Below, one piece after another: positions 32,601-42,022 of a DNA stretch of 64,000 nt (position 1 is the first letter of the stretch; each line of letters starts with the position of its first letter). The position numbers and the translations under genes are program-made. The stretch spans positions 1,032,501-1,096,500 of the forward strand of contig JALJCO010013434.1 of NCBI GenBank assembly GCA_023101725.1. The letters are read 5' to 3'. The notes beneath the pieces were generated by a model that saw nothing but the letters and a program-made list of their open reading frames with translations, did not search any database and was not told where the DNA came from. The DNA is from Atherinomorus stipes (lineage: Eukaryota; Chordata; Actinopteri; Atheriniformes; Atherinidae).

Positions 32601-34632
32601 GTTACCGTATTTGTTTAAAATCACAGGCTTTCCATTGGAAAGCTTTTTTTTTTAAATGCACTGACATATTAAAACTCTGCCCACACAAGTTCCTAATGTA
32701 AGAACAGGAGCAGCTTAGAGCTGCAGTTTACAAGCAAGGAGATGTCTCTGAATGCCAGCAGGTGATGTTAAACAGATGCATGAGAAATCTTTACAAGATC
32801 AGTTTCTGATGTGTGCAAACAGTCTATTTTTGTGCAAGAACATGACACATCTCTGTGCAGGGACTATTTGAGTGCAAGAATAGCTTCTTGAAAGAGCATT
32901 ACAATGTCATGAAAAATATTCAAAAATATTGATCCTTCCCTCAAACTTGAATACAGAAGGTAATACACTTCTAAGAGGGTTACTTAAGACATACACTTAA
33001 CATAAAAGTTTCTGAAGACAACTCAAAGCATTCTCCTATATGAAAATGCAAAGACACTGCATGCAAAACACCCACAAACACAAACTTCTGATCCATTTTC
33101 TTGATGCAAATCAGTCTTCATGCTCCCAGCGCTGTCCCAAGCCAGCATGAATATTACTCAATGTTAAATCCAGTCTCCCACATTTGACTTGGTAATATCT
33201 GCTCCCCTGCTGCAAAAACAGCTCCGAACACAAAAGGGAGATAATTATACCCTGCTGCCGGGCTTAACCAGAGCTGAAGGACCTCTATACTGTAACAGAC
33301 CACTGACCTCTGTATGTTCCTCTTTAGCTGCAGGTGGGAAACAATGGCAAGGACATCCAGTGTGATGTAACTCTGCTCTCCTTAAATTACCCTTCTTGGG
33401 ATACTTTCTGTCAGAAAGCTGTGTATTGCTCCGAAACACAACCTTGTTATTTTAGCTTCAGGAAATCAGAAGATTATAGCTTATCCAACATTGATTTGTC
33501 ATGCTGTCACTGCTGATTCATGGCTGAACCATAAATCACCACCTCTGTTTTTCTTGGCCAAACGGGAGATACTGCTTGGTCAGGTCAAAGGTGTAAAGCA
33601 TTTAATTGATAATTAGATTTATAATAATTGAGAGCTGCTACTGATGAGTGTTCACTTAGTTTTACATTACAATGGACTTTACAGAAAGGCTGCCAGCATC
33701 CAGCAACACACATTTCACTAAACTTTGTTTTTAAAAAAAAGTCTTAATCGTTGCAGTTCAGCATCTTTGAAAAACCCAATGCTCATCCTCCATCTAGGAC
33801 TACTTGTTATGGAACCGCCTGGGAGCCACGCTGGCAAACGGAGATCGAAGTGAGGAGGCGGTGGAGGCTTACACGAGAGCCCTTGAGCTGCATCCAGGGT
33901 TTATCAGGTCGCGCTACAACCTGGGCATCAGCTGTATCAACCTGGGGGCGCACAGGTGAGCAACCTGGGGTTGTATGAGTGCAGGAGAACTACTCTACCA
34001 TGGCTTGATACAAGCTGATGTATTATTTAATGAGTTGTTTTACCCTAATTCAAATATTCAAGCATCACTAATATCGATACAGAACTATTTTTGTTTTACT
34101 TTTTTGAGTGTCAGTTCTGTTGTTTGGTTTATTAGACACATGCTTATAAAAAATAATTTTGTTTGTTAAACGCTCTGTGATGTAAACAGAATCTACAATA
34201 CTTGTCTCAAAACTGTTATGGCTTGCAAGCTAAGAGTTCCCAAATTAATCAGCTGGAAACATGCAAGTTAGAGCAAGTTAGGACTGTAAGATGAGTATGT
34301 GTATTTATAGCTTACTCAAGAAATTATTCATAGCTGCCCATTAAAATACTATATATTATCATTTTTATTGGGATTTCTTCTCTATGACTTTCATCAACAT
34401 GACATTTTCTGTTTGTCGCTGCTTCCCTAGAGAGGCGGCCAGTAACTTCCTGACTGCCCTAAGTCTTCAGAGGAAAAGCCGTAGTCGCCAGCAGTCCCAC
34501 CAGGTGATGTCTGGAAACATCTGGGCAGCTCTGAGGATAGCTTTATCCATGATGGACCAACCAGAGCTCTTCCAAGCTGCAAACATTGGTGACCTGGATC
34601 TTCTCATCCGGGCCTTTAACTTAGACATTTGA
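2345..34632 (+). CDS. pex5l: PEX5L (TRIP8b), 3' part: 8 coding exons, TPR-domain peroxin-5-like protein
   Basis: Joined exons 2345-2440, 18112-18228, 19257-19402, 25111-25181, 26897-27106, 29638-29803, 33798-33955 and 34431-34632 encode the C-terminal ~388 residues (I recall human PEX5L as about 626). Family knowledge: PEX5L resembles the peroxisomal import receptor PEX5, and its TPR domain binds C-terminal tripeptides. In neurons it is an auxiliary subunit of HCN channels that controls their trafficking and cAMP response. Seen here: a conserved pre-TPR segment ([20 protein letters not shown]), GYYFHTDNP, then TPR helices through [20 protein letters not shown], ending RAFNLDI-stop. The pre-TPR peptide and the convergent USP13 neighbour favour PEX5L over PEX5. 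Every exon junction is phase-compatible except that the third exon is 146 nt where a multiple of three is needed, so the sequence as given is frameshifted there. The start codon and 5' exons are outside the window. Identity rests on remembered family sequences, not a search. Confidence 0.93.
6563..7618. repeat. Tandem duplication of about 195 bp, first copy split by an insertion
   Basis: Copy A runs 6563-6646 and continues at 7308-7418. Copy B is continuous at 7424-7618. Shared landmarks are 'gcggacgtgacgtcaaatga', 'aattcaaacactgtaa', 'atagttatggatt' and 'gatcaactgaaagacac'. Copy A is interrupted exactly at the TAA that copy B keeps intact at 7508-7510. Confidence 0.88.
6647..7307. mobile_element. 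Harbinger-like non-autonomous element with TAA target duplication
   Basis: This 661-bp insert is flanked by TAA on both sides (6644-6646 and 7308-7310). Left end AGGCCTTTTCACACC matches the reverse complement of the right end, AGACCTTTACACACC. A 3-bp TAA duplication is typical of PIF/Harbinger elements. The unoccupied target survives in the neighbouring duplicate (7508-7510), which confirms the borders. No transposase frame is present. Confidence 0.78.
9021..9640. mobile_element. TTAA-flanked MITE, about 0.6 kb
   Basis: TTAA lies at 9021-9024 and 9637-9640. Left end AGGGACACTGTGTAA mirrors the right end reverse complement AGGGATATTGTGTAA. The interior is GC-richer than its surroundings and non-coding. 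Confidence 0.65.
10571..11302. mobile_element. TTAA-flanked foldback MITE with arms of about 165 bp
   Basis: TTAA lies at both borders. The left arm (aatagtacacccacagaatg..., ending near 'cttgaaacaaaaagatc', about 10739) matches the reverse complement of the right arm (about 11130-11298) with scattered mismatches, including landmarks 'atgctgagcaagactc' and 'gaggttttccgttatcc'. The middle has a TTTC-rich tract (10928-10960). Confidence 0.8.
12149..12371. mobile_element. hAT MITE with perfect 8-bp target duplication
   Basis: Terminal inverted repeats CAGGGGTGCCCAAG and CTTGGGCACCCCTG bound a 223-bp element. The flanks are identical 8-mers ATGTAAAT (12141-12148 and 12372-12379). An 8-bp duplication with CAGGGGTG ends is diagnostic of hAT transposons. 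It also has internal inverted copies of 'acacctgaatcaaat'. Confidence 0.9.
12677..13316. mobile_element. DNA-transposon remnant with 'gtttacatg' terminal repeats
   Basis: Left end ggccacgtttacatggag mirrors the right end reverse complement agctgcgtttacatggac. The motif gtttacatg recurs several times inside both ends (for example 12750, 13134 and 13226). It is about 640 bp and non-coding. The superfamily is not certain. Confidence 0.65.
13465..13686. mobile_element. Second, degenerate copy of the same hAT MITE, inverted
   Basis: It shares 'acacctgaatcaaatggcta', 'cagaggcctggtaacgagcc' and terminal 'ggggtgca'/'gggcacctct' with the copy at 12149-12371, but in the opposite orientation and with more mutations. 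Borders are approximate. Confidence 0.72.
14641..14830. other. Candidate conserved non-coding block in PEX5L intron
   Basis: This stretch of mixed composition is free of homopolymers and repeat motifs and stands out in an AT-rich intron. It has no splice-flanked open frame. Conservation cannot be seen from one sequence; the call is inference only. Confidence 0.2.
16419..16454. repeat. Perfect 14-bp hairpin (8-nt loop) in a hAT-like remnant
   Basis: Arms acacgacctgctgc and gcagcaggtcgtgt are exact reverse complements. Nearby, at 16550-16590, lies a 'gcaccgggcc...gttacgctactg' end resembling hAT-type termini (CAGTAGCGTAAC), with a possible partner near 15570-15615. So the hairpin is probably inside a decayed transposon. 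Confidence 0.75.
18112..18228 (+). CDS. pex5l: PEX5L exon B (pre-TPR linker)
   Basis: The 117-nt exon (39 codons) starts [20 protein letters not shown] and ends SPHEK. It is phase 0 on both sides and joins AAVE to GYYFHTDNP as in the family. The acceptor 'ctctgcag' is good. The donor 'AAG|gtcact' is weak beyond the GT. Intron size before it is 15.7 kb. Confidence 0.93.
18229..19256. other. PEX5L intron B-C
   Basis: AT-rich intron. A small inverted motif, 'gcttgaatcat' and 'atgattcaagc' (about 18690-18713), is the only structure seen. No gene or mobile element is supported. Confidence 0.6.
19257..19402 (+). CDS. pex5l: PEX5L exon C (first TPR region), frameshifted as sequenced
   Basis: The exon opens in frame with [23 protein letters not shown]. 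The conserved continuation [20 protein letters not shown] is encoded from 19337 in a different frame (offset of 80 nt, i.e. +2). The exon is 146 nt, while both neighbouring junctions are phase 0 and require a multiple of three. The break falls in the G-rich run at 19329-19338, so one base is missing or two are extra. Read as written, translation continues through a non-conserved tail and meets a stop (TAG) at 25124-25126 in the next exon. It may be an assembly error, a polymorphism or a true disabling change; the intact flanking exons favour error or a recent change. Confidence 0.88.
20442..21830. mobile_element. Tc1/mariner element, right end lost
   Basis: The left terminus CAGTGGGTACGGAACGCATT follows TA (20440-20441). 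A second, inner repeat 'cataagtattcagaccc' occurs at about 20634, giving the IR/DR arrangement typical of fish Tc1 elements. The transposase relic is antisense inside. The right end diverges after about 21825 and no matching terminal repeat follows, so it is truncated. Confidence 0.85.
20690..21665 (-). pseudogene. Decayed Tc1 transposase
   Basis: The minus strand reads [18 protein letters not shown] from about 21665, then a stop soon after. Further down are a [20 protein letters not shown] block (21203-21144) and [12 protein letters not shown]...EHLWRDL near 20830-20890. These are the N-terminal helix-turn-helix start, the catalytic-core region and the C-terminal DDE-domain signature (SPDLNPIE in active copies). 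Stops and frame changes make it non-functional. Confidence 0.85.
22017..22049. repeat. Perfect 14-bp hairpin (5-nt loop)
   Basis: Arms gacattgcactcca and tggagtgcaatgtc are exact reverse complements around cctgt. It lies in PEX5L intron C-D, just past the Tc1 remnant. Confidence 0.9.
22198..22238. repeat. Perfect 17-bp hairpin (7-nt loop)
   Basis: Arms atctctggcagcggttg and caaccgctgccagagat are exact reverse complements around agacaaa. It is 149 bp from the previous hairpin. Confidence 0.92.
24300..24400. repeat. Probable fragment of a dispersed teleost repeat
   Basis: The stretch 'ttctggactaactacagctg' followed by 'gggaggcatgtcaggacaac' and 'ttacagtattctagtctgct' resembles a repeat I remember from several fish genomes. 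The family is not named with confidence. Confidence 0.4.
25111..25181 (+). CDS. pex5l: PEX5L exon D (TPR)
   Basis: The 71-nt exon reads [20 protein letters not shown], the A/B helices of a TPR, then SLQ plus two bases of the split Arg codon (AG|G). It has acceptor 'ccctgcag' and donor 'gtaatc'. Confidence 0.93.
25182..26896. other. PEX5L intron D-E
   Basis: AT-rich, with a less repetitive stretch at 26590-26870 abutting the next exon. No gene or mobile element is supported. The open frames seen here lack splice context or conserved sequence. Confidence 0.55.
26897..27106 (+). CDS. pex5l: PEX5L exon E (TPR plus linker)
   Basis: The 210-nt exon completes the split Arg, then encodes [18 protein letters not shown] (TPR helix), an [20 protein letters not shown] helix, and a basic linker around [15 protein letters not shown] before the TPR triplet resumes. 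Donor is 'gtatga'. The linker is the least conserved part of the TPR half. Confidence 0.93.
27107..29637. other. PEX5L intron E-F
   Basis: It contains a poly(T) run (27662-27678) and unremarkable AT-rich sequence. It ends in the (TG)n tract at the next acceptor. The patch 28640-29090 is slightly GC-richer and may be an old repeat, but I could not define ends. Confidence 0.5.
29609..29631. promoter_or_regulatory. (TG)n tract replacing the polypyrimidine tract of PEX5L exon F
   Basis: About 11 TG units end six bases before the exon (ttcatag|C). UG repeats near 3' splice sites are known binding sites for TDP-43 and CELF proteins and can lower exon inclusion, as in CFTR exon 9. That role here is inference; the placement is seen directly. 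Confidence 0.6.
29638..29803 (+). CDS. pex5l: PEX5L exon F (TPR)
   Basis: The 166-nt exon encodes [15 protein letters not shown], then [20 protein letters not shown] and ALSVRPE, a canonical TPR. The acceptor is unusual: a (TG)n run (29609-29631) occupies the place of the polypyrimidine tract and stops only six bases before the exon. The donor is 'gtaaga'. Confidence 0.93.
30350..30545. repeat. Common teleost interspersed repeat fragment
   Basis: The series 'ggggaggaagtcggggcacc', 'cagagagagcatatgcatgc' and 'ggggagactgtgcaaactct' matches a highly repeated fish sequence I remember (gggaggaagccggagtaccc type). It is diverged, and its class is not assigned. Confidence 0.5.
30988..31175. mobile_element. 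Diverged hAT-like MITE remnant
   Basis: 'cactgtcctgcaggtttt' on the left mirrors 'aaacctgtaggacagtgg' on the right, with 'ctctggtcctgg'-type outer sequence similar to other copies in this window (59170-59370). Confidence 0.6.
31927..31977. repeat. Perfect palindrome, 25-bp arms, 1-nt centre
   Basis: The arms are 31927-31951 (starting taacactcatatatg) and 31953-31977 (ending catatatgagtgtta), exact reverse complements around a single T at 31952. It lies in PEX5L intron F-G with no other transposon signature. Confidence 0.95.
33798..33955 (+). CDS. pex5l: PEX5L exon G (two TPRs)
   Basis: The 158-nt exon reads [20 protein letters not shown] and then [20 protein letters not shown] up to NLGAH plus a split Arg. 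This is the most conserved stretch, containing the Asn residues known in PEX5 to contact the C-terminal peptide ligand. Donor is 'gtgagc'. Confidence 0.95.
33956..34430. other. PEX5L last intron (475 bp)
   Basis: Short AT-rich intron. It contains no feature beyond the splice sites (gtgagc and tccctag). Confidence 0.8.
34431..34632 (+). CDS. pex5l: PEX5L terminal coding exon
   Basis: The exon encodes [18 protein letters not shown], a short Gln/His-containing spacer, [20 protein letters not shown] and the C-terminus RAFNLDI followed by TGA at 34630-34632. This closes the TPR bundle as in PEX5/PEX5L proteins. Confidence 0.95.
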
Positions 34633-37600
34633 GGAGCGGGAGCCATCTACTCTGTCGCTTATTCTTTCTTTTCTAACCCACAGCCAAAAGCCCAAAGTGC
34701 ACATGTCAGCATTGACGTATGTTCAAGACAATAGTGTGTTCTTATGAACATAAAAAAAAGTAACTGCAGTCGTGAAAGCGGTCATATTTTCTGCCCTGCA
34801 GCACCTTGGAGCAGTTTTGAGGGCCACTTCTTCTCAGAGTGACTGCTTTGTGATGGAATTTGCACTGCAATTTGTGATTTCCCCAAAGAGCACAAGGACG
34901 GGCAAAGATTGTACGAGCAATGCCTTAGAGAACACATCAATTAAAAACTGACTCATTCAGTGGAACAGAGCTTAGCCAGGAAAGACGGCCAGTTTTAGGA
35001 CTCCCACATAGAAACCTTCACAAGCTGTCTGCAGCAAAAAGATGAGGTTTGAAACGAGAAAAACTATTGACTCAGACTTACCTCTTCCTCCTGAAGCATG
35101 GATTTCACACAACCTGGAGCTCCACGTTCTGTTCCTGGCTTCTTCTTATCCTCTGTAAATGGAGAGTTATGATACTGCATGAATAAGCATTTTCAGACAT
35201 GGATACTTGTTTCAAATTTACCAGTTTGTAGAAGTTTTCCCTTTGCACTTCAGACTTATAGATGACTTCCTTGATCCAAGTGGAATGTGTAAGCCAGGTT
35301 GTAAAGCCTTACTCAGATGCATGCGACCAACCATATTTATTTATACTGTTTTTATGGCAATACTAAAACATTAAGCCATTTCCTGACTGGTTTTTGTTTC
35401 ATTACACAACCACTGTCTTTTGAACTTGAAAGTTTTCTGAGCCAATCTTTTTTTTTTTTTTTTTTTTTTTTTGTATCTATTTATCTATTTATTTTGCTCT
35501 CAGCTTCTCTTTGTTCTCTTTATGCTGACTGGCTGATCTTGTAAAACCAACATTAGTGTTTTTTAACTTTGTCACATGTCAAAGTTGTTGCAGGTCCCAG
35601 AATATCTCTGTCGTTCTCTTCTTCAAATTTATGGGATTACTTCAGGGCCTCCTGACTACACATCATAGCTTAGTTTTTATTTCTGCTGAGTGTTTTTTAT
35701 TTTAATGCAGCATGATTACATTACATTAAAAGATGTGTAGTTTTAAGCCAAGACCCGAGACAGCAGCTTGGTGGGTTTCCTAATGCAGGCATTTGTATCT
35801 GCTGCGCCTCCGCATTTAATTAAATCAGTTTGCCTCAGCCATAATGCATGATTTAAATATTTACGTAAGGTCTGGCTGAATAATGCACTTATATGAAAAA
35901 ATGGTTGTTTGTTTTTATCAATATGCATCTGCAGAAAATATTCTTGTATGAAATCTAGTGATTCTCCTGCTGCACATACATTTTCCACACCACCTTCAAA
36001 GCTCTTTCGTAAACATGTTTTTAGCTGACTGTCTCTTGTGCATCACAGTTGCTAGTTTAAAAGTCACTCTGTGAACTGAACATCATGTTCCTTGACATGC
36101 AGCCGAGTAAATGATAGATAATCTTCTGTACTGTAGAGCTCAGCACACTTTGGTCTTTATCAGGTGTGTCCACATCCTGGATGTGCTGTAGAAAGTGTGT
36201 ATTATTGTAGGCTTCTATGCAAAAGGTCATGTTTCATGTTGCCATTCTGAAATGTCGGTTTGTCCCTGTCTGCCTCAGTGGGCCAAAGGAAGGTGTTGAT
36301 TGTGTGTTTTCGAAAGAATGCTATCACAGGGGACCAGAGGCCAATATGAGAGCCATTCATCTTCCAAACTGTGTGGTTGGGATGTCACGGTCTCTGTAAG
36401 AAGAAGTGTTTCATCAGGAAACTGGGGGACAACAAACACTGTCCACCAAAAGTGCAGCCTTTTTCTTTTATGAATCTGTTGCACAGCAATGTGTATTTAT
36501 GACTCCAGATGCAACTACCAAATTCATTGTCATACATATTTGCTTACACTGCATTTGTTTTGGTTTGCATTCACTCTGCCCTCTGAAAAGAAAGCAGCTT
36601 AAAAACCACAGCTGCTGTCAGACTTTTTAGCACCAGCACAAAGACCAATAAGAAAATGTTCAAGCTTGAACTCTGAGCAGCTATTGCAGACAATATATTT
36701 TTTAAAAATGTCACAGGTTGTTGTGGCCAACCAAGAAATTTAATTAATCACGGAGTTGCTGAAATGGGTTAATTGTATGTATGCTACTAACAATCAGGGG
36801 CTGACATTGGATTGGTGAGGGTAACACGACCAGTGGAGATGCAGCTTTAGTCATTTTGATGGATGGTATCCAATGCTTCATACTTTCTGGTTTAATAATT
36901 GATGTCAGAAAAGAAATACTAGGTAAGTTATTCTAAGTAATGCTTGTGGAATGGTTGAAAGTAATAACTAGGGGGCTTTACTACTATAATTGGCATCACC
37001 ACATTCATACACTGCCTGTCTACTGGTTAGGTTGACAGTGTTAAGCAACTATCATGCAAACTTGCCAGATTTGACCAGTCAAAGCGGAATGGGTGTTTTG
37101 GGCGGTACATCTTAAAGGAAGAGAGGCTAAAACAGACATTTCAGCATGAATGAAATGAAATTTTTTTTTTAAATACCTTATTTATCCCAGGAGGGAAATT
37201 CAAAGTATATCAGTTAAGATGCATCAGTACGGTCTAAGAATGAAAAAAACCCACAAAGCATGCCAAACTTTTAGCTTGAGGCTTTAGCTGAATAAAGGTA
37301 GCAGACAGTAAGGACCTGTCCACACATCTACAGGTATTTTGACAAACCTATTTTTCTATGGGTTTAAACCTTTCATCAATAAGCAAATGTAGTTTTGAAG
37401 CAGTGAGAACAGATTTTTGGGATTTGTCTGAAGTGATCGATGCTGAGAGGGTTCACCACCTTTTGGTTTGGCTCCTGGCAGCTTTTTAATCATTTTGGAG
37501 TGTTTTCTTCTGAACTGACCTTTTTTTTTTTTTTTTTTTTTGTAAAAACTTTTGTGTCCAAGCCATTTTGGAGGGAAATGTAGATGGAAAAATCTCTGTT

Positions 37601-38923
37601 TTGTAAAATACCCATGAATGAGTTTAAGCATTGTATGAGCTCTTCTACTTTCAGCTCCACAATATGCGGAAGTTGTTTCTTATGAACTATGAAATTCTCC
37701 CCAAAAACTGCTAAGTTGTCTTTACCTACCTTCAGTTCTTCCTGATCGTTGTGCTGGTGGTCCTGAAAATAACTCCAATAACTGATCAAACAGGTTTTAT
37801 TTCATTATTTAGCTAATAGAGCCTTCAGTCTGGCTATAGGGTTTTGATTTGCTTTTTGCTTTTTTTTTAAGCTGCACAATTTCTGACTAGATTCTTTTTA
37901 TTTCTTTTGACAAGAACAGTCAGATGCAATGTATTTGCTCTGCTTCCGACTAAAGGCACAAATCATCATCATCCTGGTCTTTATCCTCATCAAAGCGTCG
38001 TCCTTTCTGTTAACACAACTCTAGAAAACATGATGTCTGGTTACTTTGTGATTTCCAAATCAAATCTAGTTTTCTTATCTGGTTCTAGGCCTTTGGTGTT
38101 TTGCATTTCAAGATCCAGTTGATGCGTTGAAAATAAGAACAAATATTTATTTTTCTAAAGGGAAGTTTGAATTGCCAGCTTGAAGTCTGAACTTTTACTG
38201 TATGCATCACTGTTTTAGTGCATTTAGGATGCCTGGGAATATTTTCTTTACGTAGAACAAACTGTAACCTTCTCAGGTAAATGACTTGGCTTAGCGCATG
38301 CTCCTGAGGAACAGCTTGAAGCTGATTGCATGTGAGATTCTCTTGTTTATTTCCTTTTTAAAAAGTATTTTCATTGTTATGCATGTTAGTGCTTCTTTTC
38401 TGCTCCCACTAACATATATAAATTTAGCATATAATGAAGTTTCCTTGCAATATTTCTACAATCCACTGCGACTTTGACCTAAAGTAATGTATATATTCAG
38501 TATTTATTCAACAGATAATATTATTTCTTGCAAGGAACAGGCGACGTGCAAGGCTCAAGTAAAGAAGTGAATGAAAATATAAAGAATAACACATTTAACA
38601 TCTTCTAAACATATTTGAGCTTAAATCCTGATACACCGTAGAACAGTTATATTCTGTAGAAATTTTGTAATTGCAACTTCTACAAATTGTGAACACACTG
38701 GTAACCACTGCAAGAACCCCAAACTATGAAGCCTTCCTGCTAAAATTAGATAATCTACCCATTTTCATTGCCCATTCAATGCTATTTGGTTTTGATATCT
38801 GCAAACGCTGCTGCGTCTGTTGTGTTAAAATAAAGTTTAAAGAATAATTATTTAGTTTAAAAATAATACTCTGTACCATCTTGTCACAGTTTTGCTCACA
38901 ACTTAGAATACAATTGAGAATAT

Positions 38924-38926
<3 letters not shown>

Positions 38927-38980
<54 letters not shown>
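38927..38980. repeat. (AT)n microsatellite, about 27 units
   Basis: Uninterrupted TA dinucleotides lie in the presumed PEX5L 3' UTR. Long AT repeats are strongly length-variable. Confidence 0.98.
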
Positions 38981-38983
<3 letters not shown>

Positions 38984-39412
38984 CTAAAACTGAAAGCACA
39001 TGCAGATATGGGGTATATTTAGTTGGTTTTGATTTCTACAGATGCCAGCTTTCTGTATCTGATGTTTCCAAAAAACATTTGTGTGTAATGGGTGTGGTAA
39101 TCTTCCGCATGCTCATTTCTCTGATGTCAAAATATTTTTAGCTGCATCATAGATTGGGGTTCATGAAGGTTATTGATTTATAATGTATGATTTTTTTTTC
39201 TCTCACTCCATTAATTCTGGTTTATCAGTCAATGTATGATATCACATATGTAAACAAATGCTATTTTGATGGATGATAGTAGAAAATTATATACTTTATA
39301 TACAGCCATTTATTTATTAATACACCTACTGTACTGCATATTACTCTTCCTGTATAACCACAAGGAAAGAATTAGCACCTGTGAAATGTACATTACGAAA
39401 GTAACCTTTTAA

Positions 39413-39418
39413 AATAAA
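39413..39418 (+). terminator. pex5l: AATAAA poly(A) signal, probable distal PEX5L 3' end
   Basis: AATAAA is followed within 15-50 bases by T/GT-rich sequence (ttgttatatattctttgctc), as expected for a cleavage and polyadenylation site. It is the last + strand candidate before signals oriented for USP13. Confidence 0.55.
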
Positions 39419-39489
39419 TTCTTGTTATATATTCTTTGCTCTTGTGTCTGTATTTGTCAAAAAAAAAAAAAGAAAAACAGTGAATAGGT

Positions 39490-40364
39490 CAAATCTCAAC
39501 AAAGGTGTAGTTTATTAAATTATTCAAACATTGTAAAGTAAACAGTTGCACTGCCCTGACTCTATTCATGTACACTGAAGCCATAATTGGATAAATGCCT
39601 ACATTACAAAAGTTAACTTAAAATACTCCCTCAAAGACAACTAATGAAAGTAAAGAAATGGCACAAACGTGTTTGCAAAAAGGCAGCAGAGTAAAAACAA
39701 GTGAAGTACATTTTTTGATATTTAGTTAGATGAAAAAAGAGAATTAAACTCACTAAAGTACAGTTGTACAATCCAAATGACTAAATGTCAATGTCTAGTG
39801 CACATGCTGACAATGAAACAGCTTTATTTCGTGACAAATTGAAACATGATGTTTGAAGAAGAATGGAAGAGACCAACTTAAAGGGAAAGCCGAAATGACA
39901 AGACAAAAAATACAAAAGACATTACTAGAACCAGGAGGAAGACAGGAACTAAAAAGGTGCTGAGATATAAAAGACATTGCACAGAATATCTGGACACATT
40001 TATGACTAACCATCGTTAGGCAAGACCAAGATCTAATCATTCATCTGCTGATCACGAGGAGCAGAAACAACACTTGCATAGAGACGTTCAGTACAGTATT
40101 CCCCACTGCATAGACGAACTGCAGCAGTTTATTAAGAAGTTGAGATTTGATACAAGTGAAGATTTGCTCAGGGAGGTTCAGGCACAGAGTTGTTAAAGGG
40201 GAGCACTGCAGAAAGGAGGACTTATTCTGTGGATATTTATCTTAATGTTATCGCCTCTGTAGAGATATTAATCAATGGGAGACTCGGGACTATAAGTTCT
40301 GGCTCCTATTCGTATACAATTATATACCAATTACCAAGTTCCAAAGTTATATGTCCACGTCTTT

Positions 40365-40395
<31 letters not shown>

Positions 40396-41925
40396 CAGAC
40401 ACATATTCAGTTCAAGATCATCCAAACAAACAAATGTACCAACATTAAATCCATCCTAAACGTTGTGGATCTACAGTCATGGTACGGAGGCGGAGGATAA
40501 TTCCAGCATAGGGTTTAGACGACTACACAGAAAAAGGCCATTTGTGTTGTTCACTGTGTTTTTTTTGTTTTGTTTTGCTTATTAAAGCTGGAGAGAGATT
40601 CAGCTTACAGTGAGCACCATAAAGTTATACATTCAGCACCGCATAGGATCCATTAGCACATTCACTGTAGAGGAGATACAGATTTCTTTGCAGCTTTTAT
40701 CATATTTTCAGCTCAAGAATGTACTTGGATGTAATGCATATTGCTCTAGATATTGTAAATGTTGAGATGTATAAATGAACCAACTGACCTGAAAAGTGGC
40801 AACAAGTCAAAGAAAACATTTATTTTACCTTTTGGGTCACAGTCTGAATCTGTCAAGAGTGATAAAGGAAGCAAACTGGAGCAGGTGCAGCTGGGTTAAA
40901 GTATGCCTAGAATGCAAATATTTTGCAATTTGGGCAAAAATAATGAAATAAAAAATTGCAGCATTGAGAACTTATATATATAACTTACATGTACATTACT
41001 GATTTAAAAACCATCTTTTAAGAAACCCACATTAACCAAATGCAATACTGTAACAGGATTAACTGCTTTAAATGTACTGACATTTAATGAAAGGTATCAC
41101 ATTCGCTTGCTTGTAGTGTGTAATCTACATGTTAGTCCACTTTTACAGCACCAGGTGCAGAATATGAACTTGTTCTAGTCAAAAAGTGCTTTGGGGAAAA
41201 ATAATGACTTCACAACACAGCCGGTGTATCAGATCTGTATCGGGGAGCAGAAACTTTCTCCTTGAAAGCGACAGATCGTTCTCCATGTAAAACTTGGGCT
41301 GTATTGAGACATTTACCAAGTAACACCCAACACCCTGGTTCTTTCCTTCCACCGGAAACTTAATCACAATCTGTTGTTGGTTTTTCTGGTTACAAAACAG
41401 AAACATTTTCATTCTTTTTGTTATTCAGTCACCCCACAATGAAAATAAATCATTGTAATTCAAATAAAAAGGAAAAAAAGCTACCAGCAGCATAGGAAAT
41501 CTTCTCTGTTGTTGCAGTTCAGGGCTGGCAGTGAAGCACTGCCATCTCAGTTTACATTTATAAAATGTAGCACTTTGAAAGTAGCTGAAGGCAGAGAGGA
41601 GGAACAACCAGATTTGATATGTGATGTTACTTACAGAGCAGTCTAAAAGTAGAAATTGCACGAATCCCTCCTTACTTACACCAACAAGTTTGCCTCTTTT
41701 TTTTCCCCCAACATAAACACTGAATTGTACATTTAAAGCATAAACACAACAAATGCACAGAAAGCACATTGCTCTCCCTTTTTGACCAGTAATCCTAGTT
41801 GCTCCTGAATGGCACCAGGCAGCTGGTCTGAGAGGTTTCTTCCATCACTTATTACAGATGTCAGTCAGTCTTCTGGGTGAAAGACTGTGGATCGTTAAAG
41901 ATTGCAGAGGGTGGGGGCAGAAACT
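39490..41925 (-). other. usp13: Probable USP13 3' UTR
   Basis: This is the region downstream of the USP13 stop codon (TAA at 41926-41928) on the minus strand. No conserved coding sequence is visible. It contains poly(A/T) runs (40370-40392) and several minus-strand AATAAA hexamers. The boundary is inferred from the most distal hexamer. Confidence 0.5.
39511..39516 (-). terminator. usp13: AATAAA (minus strand) poly(A) signal, probable distal USP13 3' end
   Basis: TTTATT on the + strand is AATAAA on the - strand. It lies 2.4 kb past the USP13 stop. Other minus-strand candidates are near 39825, 40129 and 40818. If this one is used, the USP13 transcript ends about 50-100 bp from the PEX5L end. 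Confidence 0.45.
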
Positions 41926-42022
41926 TTAACTGCTAGACAGTCGATGGTAAAAGTAGATGTAGCCCAAGTCCTTTGGAGGTCTTTCTGACAAACACACTTT
42001 GTGGTCGTTGTAGATCACCCAC
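41926..42022 (-). CDS. usp13: USP13 terminal coding exon
   Basis: The 97-nt exon encodes [20 protein letters not shown] then [11 protein letters not shown] and stop TAA. The Asn/Asp of IYND completes the USP active site. The last residues (HRLSSS) differ from the tail I remember for human USP13 (RRIPS). Confidence 0.96.

Larger units (their letters stand above)
29804..33797. other. PEX5L 4.0-kb intron F-G
   Basis: It holds a dispersed repeat (about 30350-30545), a hAT-like MITE fragment (30988-31175), a poly(T) run (31232-31249) and a 51-bp near-perfect palindrome (31927-31977). No gene is supported. Confidence 0.6.
34633..39440 (+). other. pex5l: Probable PEX5L 3' UTR
   Basis: There is no exon-like coding sequence between the PEX5L stop and the first plausible strong poly(A) region near 39413. 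The stretch is AT-rich, with several ATTTA-type AU-rich motifs (near 35331, 35476 and 39307), a poly(T) run near 35449-35472 and an (AT)n tract at 38927-38980. Earlier AATAAA hexamers at 37291 and 38829 could give shorter forms. The extent is inferred; a long 3' UTR is typical of PEX5L. Confidence 0.55.

Noticed and set aside
38724..39141. Open frames with alternating Tyr-Ile
   Set aside because: They are translations of the (AT)n repeat.
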